Positions 6,563 to 9,746 of a stretch of 9,746 nucleotides of DNA are shown here, piece by piece. The notes beneath the pieces are model-generated. The model was given only the letters and a program-made list of their open reading frames with translations. It ran no database searches and was not told the DNA's origin. A program made the position numbers and the translations under genes. The stretch is from Pseudonocardiales bacterium (lineage in GTDB: Bacteria > Actinomycetota > Actinomycetes > Mycobacteriales > Pseudonocardiaceae), in the NCBI GenBank assembly GCA_025465385.1, contig JAODNG010000246.1, positions 1-9,746 of the forward strand, written 5' to 3'. The first letter of the stretch is position 1. Every line of letters begins with the position of its first letter.

Positions 6563-7120
6563 GTGCGGGTTACCCGGGTGGTGGTGACCGCAGCGGTGTT
6601 GGTTGCCGCGGCGGGTGCGGTGGGCGCGATGCGCGCGGCCACCCGGTTGGACCGGTTACATGTGCGTACTGACGCGGCCTGGGCGGCTCTGGACGCCGCG
6701 TTGGGTAGTCGAGCGCATGCGTCCTTGGGTGTACAAGGCAGCGCCGCGCTGCATCGTGCCGCCGACGCGGCTCTGCTGGCCGGCTTGGATCCGGCCTTGC
6801 GGAGGGCCGGGCGTTGCCCCCACCGGGCCGCTGCGGCGGTCCGCGAGGACGTCGAGAACGAGCTGGGCCGAATCCTCGCCGTACTCGACCGTCGTGGTCT
6901 CGAATCCGCCTGTGCGGATCAGCTGTCCGACGCGGAGCAGCGAGCGGTGATCGCTCGCCGGGTCTATAACGACGCGGTCCGCAACACCCTGGCGTTGCGC
7001 TCACACCGCATGGTGCGCTGGCTGCGGCTGGCTGGTACCGCCCCGCTGCCGCGCTATTTCGAGATCGTCGAACCGGCGTTGCCCAGTTACGGACTCGAGC
7101 TGGACGGCGCCGGCGCGTAG
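6563..7120 (+). CDS. Small membrane-anchored LemA-like protein
   Basis: The protein has 185 residues: an N-terminal hydrophobic helix (about 6-23, signal anchor), then a soluble, helical, Ala/Arg-rich region. The block ARRVYNDAVRNTLALR (131-146) resembles the LemA family's signature helix (R-x-x-YN-x-x-V). RWLRLAGTAPLPRYFEIVE (152-170) follows. As I recall, LDRLHVRTD (29-37) and these blocks resemble the N-terminal half of M. tuberculosis Rv2609c, the gene in the same place. That protein continues into a NUDIX hydrolase domain, which is absent here. The GTG start at 6563 follows an AGGG (6552-6555) by 7 nt, and the gene begins 9 nt after pimA, so it is most likely the last gene of the operon. 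The last 34 bp overlap the 3' end of the opposing EF-G2 gene. Function is unknown; a cell-envelope role linked to PIM synthesis is inferred only from position. Confidence 0.82.
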   Translation: MRVTRVVVTAAVLVAAAGAVGAMRAATRLDRLHVRTDAAWAALDAALGSRAHASLGVQGSAALHRAADAALLAGLDPALRRAGRCPHRAAAAVREDVENELGRILAVLDRRGLESACADQLSDAEQRAVIARRVYNDAVRNTLALRSHRMVRWLRLAGTAPLPRYFEIVEPALPSYGLELDGAGA

Positions 7121-9210
7121 CGGGAGAAATGTCGGGTGAACACGGCGGTCCCGGACGTCAGCCCCCGCAGGTCGACGGCATAGCGAAGCAACTCGGCTGC
7201 GGGCACCTCGGCACGGACCAGCATCCGGCCGCTCGAGTCGGTTTCGGTGCCCAGCACCCGACCTCGCCGCCCTGACAGGTCTCCCAGGACGGTACCCAAA
7301 TGGTCCTCAGGCATCCGCACTTCCACGTCGTCCAGCGGCTCCAGCGCGACCACGCTGCCCTTCTCCGCAGCGTCCTTGAGTGCCAGCGCGCCCGCCATCT
7401 GGAAGGCGGCGTCGGAGGAGTCCACGCTGTGCGCCTTGCCGTCGACGAGGGTGACCCGGATATCCACCAAGGGAAATCCGCTGTTTCCAAGGCCACGTTC
7501 CATCTGCGTCCGGACGCCCTTCTCCACGCTGGGGATGAACTGGTGCGGAACGCTCCCACCGACCACCTTGTCCACGAATTCGAAACCGGCCCCTTGCGGC
7601 AGCGGTTCGACCTCCACGTCGCACACCGCATACTGACCATGCCCACCAGACTGCTTGACGTGCCGCCCATGGCCCTTGGAGGGGCCGGCGAAGGTTTCCC
7701 GCAGCGGCACCGCAACCGGCTCAGTCTCCACGTCGGCGCCTGCGGCACGGAGCCGGGAAAGCACCACATCAGCATGCGCCTCGCCGGTGCACCACAGCAC
7801 CATTTGGTGTGTTTCTGCGTTGCGCTCTAGCCGTAGTGTCGGATCTCCGGCCACCAACCGGCCCAGCCCCCGGGCCAACGCATCCTCATCACTGCGACTG
7901 CGGCCCACCACCGCCACCGGAAGCAACGGCTCCGGCATCGTCCACGGCGCCACCAGCAAGGGATCGTTGGGCGACGACAGCGTGTCCCCGGTCTCGGCGG
8001 AGACCACCTTGGTCACCGCGCAGAGATCACCGGCCACACAGTGCGGTACTTCGCTCAGTGTGCCGCCCAGCGGGGTGTAGACGTGCGCCACCCGCTCGTC
8101 GACGTCGTGGTCGGCATGCCCGCGGTCGGCCAGCCCACGCCCGGAAACATGCACCGGACGATCCGGAAGCAACGTCCCCGAGAACACCCGCACCAGCGAT
8201 ACCCGGCCCTGGTAGGGGTCCACCGTGGTTCGTACCACCTCCGCAACGAGCGGTGCGGCAGGGTCGACGGCCACCACGGGGTGAGCCGATCCGTCGGGAC
8301 GGGTCACTGGGGGAGGAGCGTTCTTACCGGGAGCGGGAAAGGCGCCGGTCAGCACCTCGAGGAGCTCGGCGAGGCCCAACCCGCTGCTGGCGCAGACTGG
8401 AATGACGGGGTGGAACGAGCCCCGGTTGACCGCGGTCTCCAAGTCCTCGATGAGCGCGTTGACGTCGAGGTCCGCACCGTCGAGATAGCGGTCCATCAAG
8501 GACTCGTCCTCGCTCTCGGCGATGATCCCTTCGATGAGCTCGTTGCGCGCCGCATCGACCTCGTCGGGATCCGCGGCGGTCGGCTCTCCCTCAGCTGGCG
8601 GGTATCCGCCCCGGTAGTCAAACAGTCGCTGCGACAGCAGACCCACCAACCCGGTTACCACGTCCGCTCCGTCGCGCACTGGCAGGTACAGCGGCAGCAC
8701 CCCGCCACCGAAGGCGGCCCGGCAGGCAGTGGTCACCCCGTCGAGGTCGGCCCGTGGATGGTCAAGCCGGCTCACCACCACCATCCGAGGCATCTCGACT
8801 TCGGCGCATTCCTGCCACAGAGCGACAGTGGCGGCATCGACCCCGTCCCCGGAGGAGATCACGAACAGCGCCGCGTCCGCCGCCCGTAACCCGGCCCGCA
8901 GCTCGCCCACGAAGTCCGCATAGCCTGGAGTGTCCACAAGATTGATCTTGATGTCGGCGTGTTGGAGTGGTGCGATCGCCAGCGTCACCGACCGTTGCTG
9001 GCGTACCGCGGCTGGGTCATGGTCACACACAGTGGTGCCGTCGGCGATAGTGCCCGCGCGGCTGATCGCGCCAGTGGCCGCCAGCAGCGCTTCGGCCAAT
9101 GTCGTCTTGCCCGCCCCGGATGGCCCGACCAGCGCCACATTGCGTATCCGGGACGGATCCTGGACCGCCACGGCGGAATCAGCACGTTCAGCGTTGCCCT
9201 TGGTGCCCAT
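7087..9210 (-). CDS. fusA2: EF-G-like translational GTPase (EF-G2 / FusA2 type)
   Basis: This 707-residue paralogue of elongation factor G has the five-domain layout. The G domain (about 24-295) is followed by domain II (about 310-410), III (425-495), IV (500-615, with GHGRHVKQSGGHGQY) and V (620-700). The P-loop is GPSGAGKTT (29-37). Canonical EF-G motifs are changed: the switch I RGITI is replaced by QRSVTL, DTPGH by DTPGY (93-97), and NKxD by SRLD (147-150). The first two changes also occur in mycobacterial EF-G2 (Rv0120c), which this protein resembles along its length (for example IEGIIAESEDESLMDRYL). M. smegmatis EF-G2 is reported to bind guanine nucleotides without normal ribosome-dependent GTPase activity; the role here is unknown. 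ATG at 9210 is chosen because AGGGTGGGGG lies just upstream on the minus strand and the family begins near here; extension to 9276 would need a TTG. The gene is transcribed divergently from pdxS and converges on the PIM operon. Confidence 0.94.
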   Translation of the reverse strand: MGTKGNAERADSAVAVQDPSRIRNVALVGPSGAGKTTLAEALLAATGAISRAGTIADGTTVCDHDPAAVRQQRSVTLAIAPLQHADIKINLVDTPGYADFVGELRAGLRAADAALFVISSGDGVDAATVALWQECAEVEMPRMVVVSRLDHPRADLDGVTTACRAAFGGGVLPLYLPVRDGADVVTGLVGLLSQRLFDYRGGYPPAEGEPTAADPDEVDAARNELIEGIIAESEDESLMDRYLDGADLDVNALIEDLETAVNRGSFHPVIPVCASSGLGLAELLEVLTGAFPAPGKNAPPPVTRPDGSAHPVVAVDPAAPLVAEVVRTTVDPYQGRVSLVRVFSGTLLPDRPVHVSGRGLADRGHADHDVDERVAHVYTPLGGTLSEVPHCVAGDLCAVTKVVSAETGDTLSSPNDPLLVAPWTMPEPLLPVAVVGRSRSDEDALARGLGRLVAGDPTLRLERNAETHQMVLWCTGEAHADVVLSRLRAAGADVETEPVAVPLRETFAGPSKGHGRHVKQSGGHGQYAVCDVEVEPLPQGAGFEFVDKVVGGSVPHQFIPSVEKGVRTQMERGLGNSGFPLVDIRVTLVDGKAHSVDSSDAAFQMAGALALKDAAEKGSVVALEPLDDVEVRMPEDHLGTVLGDLSGRRGRVLGTETDSSGRMLVRAEVPAAELLRYAVDLRGLTSGTAVFTRHFSRYAPAPSSSSP

Positions 9211-9247
9211 GGAACCCCCACCCTCAGCTGTGCGGACTCTGTGGTCG

Positions 9248-9276
9248 ATCTCACACCGGTGTGACGGCCGAGGCAA
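9248..9276 (-). promoter_or_regulatory. Candidate EF-G2 promoter
   Basis: On the minus strand a TTGCCT (9276-9271) is separated by exactly 17 nt from TGAGAT (9253-9248). This is a weak but correctly spaced -35/-10 pair about 38 bp before the EF-G2 ATG. The 14-bp palindrome at 9251-9264 covers the -10 and part of the spacer. The match to consensus is modest, so this is a proposal only. Confidence 0.25.
9251..9264. promoter_or_regulatory. Perfect 14-bp palindrome, candidate operator
   Basis: TCACACCGGTGTGA is a perfect inverted repeat with no spacer. It lies 40 bp upstream of the EF-G2 start and 106 bp upstream of pdxS in the divergent intergenic region. Its placement over a proposed promoter is typical of a dimeric repressor site. 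The half-sites are in the opposite order to a CRP box. I do not know which regulator would bind it. Confidence 0.4.
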
Positions 9277-9319
9277 TCCCCTGGGCGGCTCTCATCCGCG
9301 ACGTCGTCAGCTACTGGAC

Positions 9320-9336
9320 GTAGGATCAAATCCTGC
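9320..9336. promoter_or_regulatory. Imperfect inverted repeat over a candidate pdxS -10
   Basis: The arms AGGAT and ATCCT (9322-9326, 9330-9334) flank CAA, and an outer G-C pair (9320/9336) adds to the symmetry. The left arm overlaps TAGGAT (9321-9326), a good TANNNT -10 for pdxS. At 17 bp upstream the -35 is poor (GCGACG, 9298-9303). Transcription would start near 9333, giving a leader of about 38 nt. In some actinobacteria pdxS is controlled by a MocR/GntR-type regulator (PdxR), so an operator is plausible but not shown. Confidence 0.3.
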
Positions 9337-9368
9337 ATTTTCAAATCCGCTGCTTGAGGAGCGAACCA

Positions 9369-9396
9369 CTGTGTCCGCTGTGTCCGCTGTGTCCGC
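9369..9396 (+). repeat. Tandem 9-bp repeat at the pdxS start codon
   Basis: CTGTGTCCG occurs three times perfectly in tandem (9369-9395), and one further base continues the pattern. Each unit contains a GTG in the pdxS frame (9371, 9380, 9389) and encodes Val(Met)-Ser-Ala. Only the first GTG is well placed, 9 nt after GAGGAG (9356-9361). A change in copy number would keep the reading frame. Confidence 0.85.
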
Positions 9397-9746
9397 CGAG
9401 AACAGCAACGTCGAGCGCCTGGTCGGCACCGCACGGGTCAAGCGCGGGATGGCCGAGATGTTGAAGGGCGGTGTGATCATGGACGTGGTCACACCGGAAC
9501 AGGCCAAGATCGCCGAAGACGCCGGCGCGGTGGCCGTCATGGCGCTGGAGCGTGTTCCGGCCGATATCCGCGCGCAGGGCGGCGTGGCCCGGATGAGTGA
9601 TCCGGACATGATCGAAAAAATCATGGAGGCGGTGTCCATCCCGGTGATGGCCAAGGCTCGCATCGGCCATTTCGTCGAGGCGCAGGTGCTGCAGGCAATC
9701 GGCGTGGACTACATCGACGAGTCCGAGGTGCTGACCCCGGCCGATG
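9371..9746 (+). CDS. pdxS: Pyridoxal 5'-phosphate synthase subunit PdxS (partial, right edge)
   Basis: The first 125 residues of the PLP synthase subunit are present; the frame is open to the window edge. With the glutaminase PdxT, PdxS makes pyridoxal 5'-phosphate from ribose 5-phosphate, glyceraldehyde 3-phosphate and ammonia as a cytoplasmic dodecamer. The sequence is nearly diagnostic: RVKRGMAEMLKGGVIMDVV (22-40), AVMALERVPADIR (55-67), PVMAKARIGH (91-100) and YIDESEVLTPAD (114-125). D38 and K95 correspond to D24 and the catalytic K81 of B. subtilis PdxS. GTG 9371 is chosen because GAGGAG (9356-9361) lies 9 nt upstream; two further in-frame GTG codons follow in a tandem repeat. The N-terminus is about 14 residues longer than the B. 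subtilis protein, and that extra part is low-complexity. pdxT may follow outside the window. Confidence 0.96.
   Translation, partial: MSAVSAVSAENSNVERLVGTARVKRGMAEMLKGGVIMDVVTPEQAKIAEDAGAVAVMALERVPADIRAQGGVARMSDPDMIEKIMEAVSIPVMAKARIGHFVEAQVLQAIGVDYIDESEVLTPAD

Noticed and set aside
7107..7116. GCGCCGGCGC palindrome at the end of the LemA-like gene as a terminator
   Set aside because: It is a spacer-free palindrome inside coding sequence of both genes, cannot form a normal loop at full pairing, and has no T-tract on either side.
7121..7775. Possible missing NUDIX domain downstream of the LemA-like gene, broken by frameshift
   Set aside because: I looked in the plus-strand frames after 7120 for a NUDIX box (G-x5-E-x7-REUxEExGU pattern) and saw none. 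The region is fully explained by the EF-G2 gene on the other strand.
8041..8889. Long open frame (282 codons) on the plus strand inside the EF-G2 region
   Set aside because: It lies wholly antisense to a full-length, well-conserved EF-G2 gene. Its product is rich in Arg, Gly and His with no family motif, as expected for the opposite strand of high-G+C coding DNA.
9251..9264. CRP/cAMP receptor protein binding site
   Set aside because: CRP sites read TGTGA-N6-TCACA. Here the half-sites are in the reverse order (TCACA...TGTGA) with four bases between, so the CRP consensus is not met.

Overview
The window is high-G+C DNA (about two thirds G+C by eye, strong G/C at third codon positions, many GTG/TTG starts). 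It carries a conserved actinobacterial gene order: thrS, a HIT-family gene, the phosphatidylinositol-phosphate synthase gene, an acyltransferase gene and a mannosyltransferase gene, followed nearby by pdxS. Together these point to a mycolic-acid-group or Pseudonocardiales-type actinobacterium that makes phosphatidylinositol mannosides (PIMs). The species cannot be named from the sequence. M. tuberculosis has the same core cluster (Rv2614c to Rv2609c and Rv2606c). Two differences from my memory of that genome are the second EF-G gene placed here beside pdxS, and a LemA-like protein with no NUDIX half.

Layout. Positions 1-206 hold the probable 3' end of an unrecognised gene and a short spacer. 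Positions 207-1055 (+) encode an unrecognised Ala/Pro-rich protein, probably exported or membrane-anchored. The spacer 1056-1158 has an AT-richer patch that may be the thrS promoter. From 1159 to 7120 (+) runs a probable operon: thrS, HIT phosphorylase/hydrolase, pgsA (PIP synthase), patA-like acyltransferase, pimA and a small LemA-like membrane protein. Most junctions are tight (13 nt, 4-nt overlap, about 9 nt, 9 nt); the exception is an 82-nt gap before pgsA. An EF-G2/FusA2-type GTPase gene (9210-7087, -) converges on this operon, and its 3' end overlaps the LemA-like gene by 34 bp. A divergent 160-bp intergenic region holds a perfect 14-bp palindrome and a second inverted repeat. It separates the EF-G2 gene from pdxS, which starts at 9371 (+) and runs off the right edge.

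How the genes work together. pgsA, patA and pimA encode the committed early steps of PIM synthesis: phosphatidylinositol phosphate is made, the lipid is mannosylated by PimA, and the mannose is acylated by PatA. Upstream, ThrRS charges tRNA-Thr. Aminoacyl-tRNA synthetases can make diadenosine polyphosphates as side products, and the neighbouring HIT protein resembles the mycobacterial Ap4A phosphorylase that degrades them. PdxS is the synthase subunit for pyridoxal 5'-phosphate.

I see no tRNA or rRNA gene, CRISPR array, insertion sequence or phage gene. This is mostly a conserved housekeeping region, and I did not find a convincing new multi-gene system. The points most worth checking are the conflicting start signals of the 207-1055 gene, the EF-G2/pdxS intergenic palindromes, the 9-bp tandem repeat containing the pdxS start codon, the altered GTPase motifs of EF-G2, and the LemA-like protein without a NUDIX domain.
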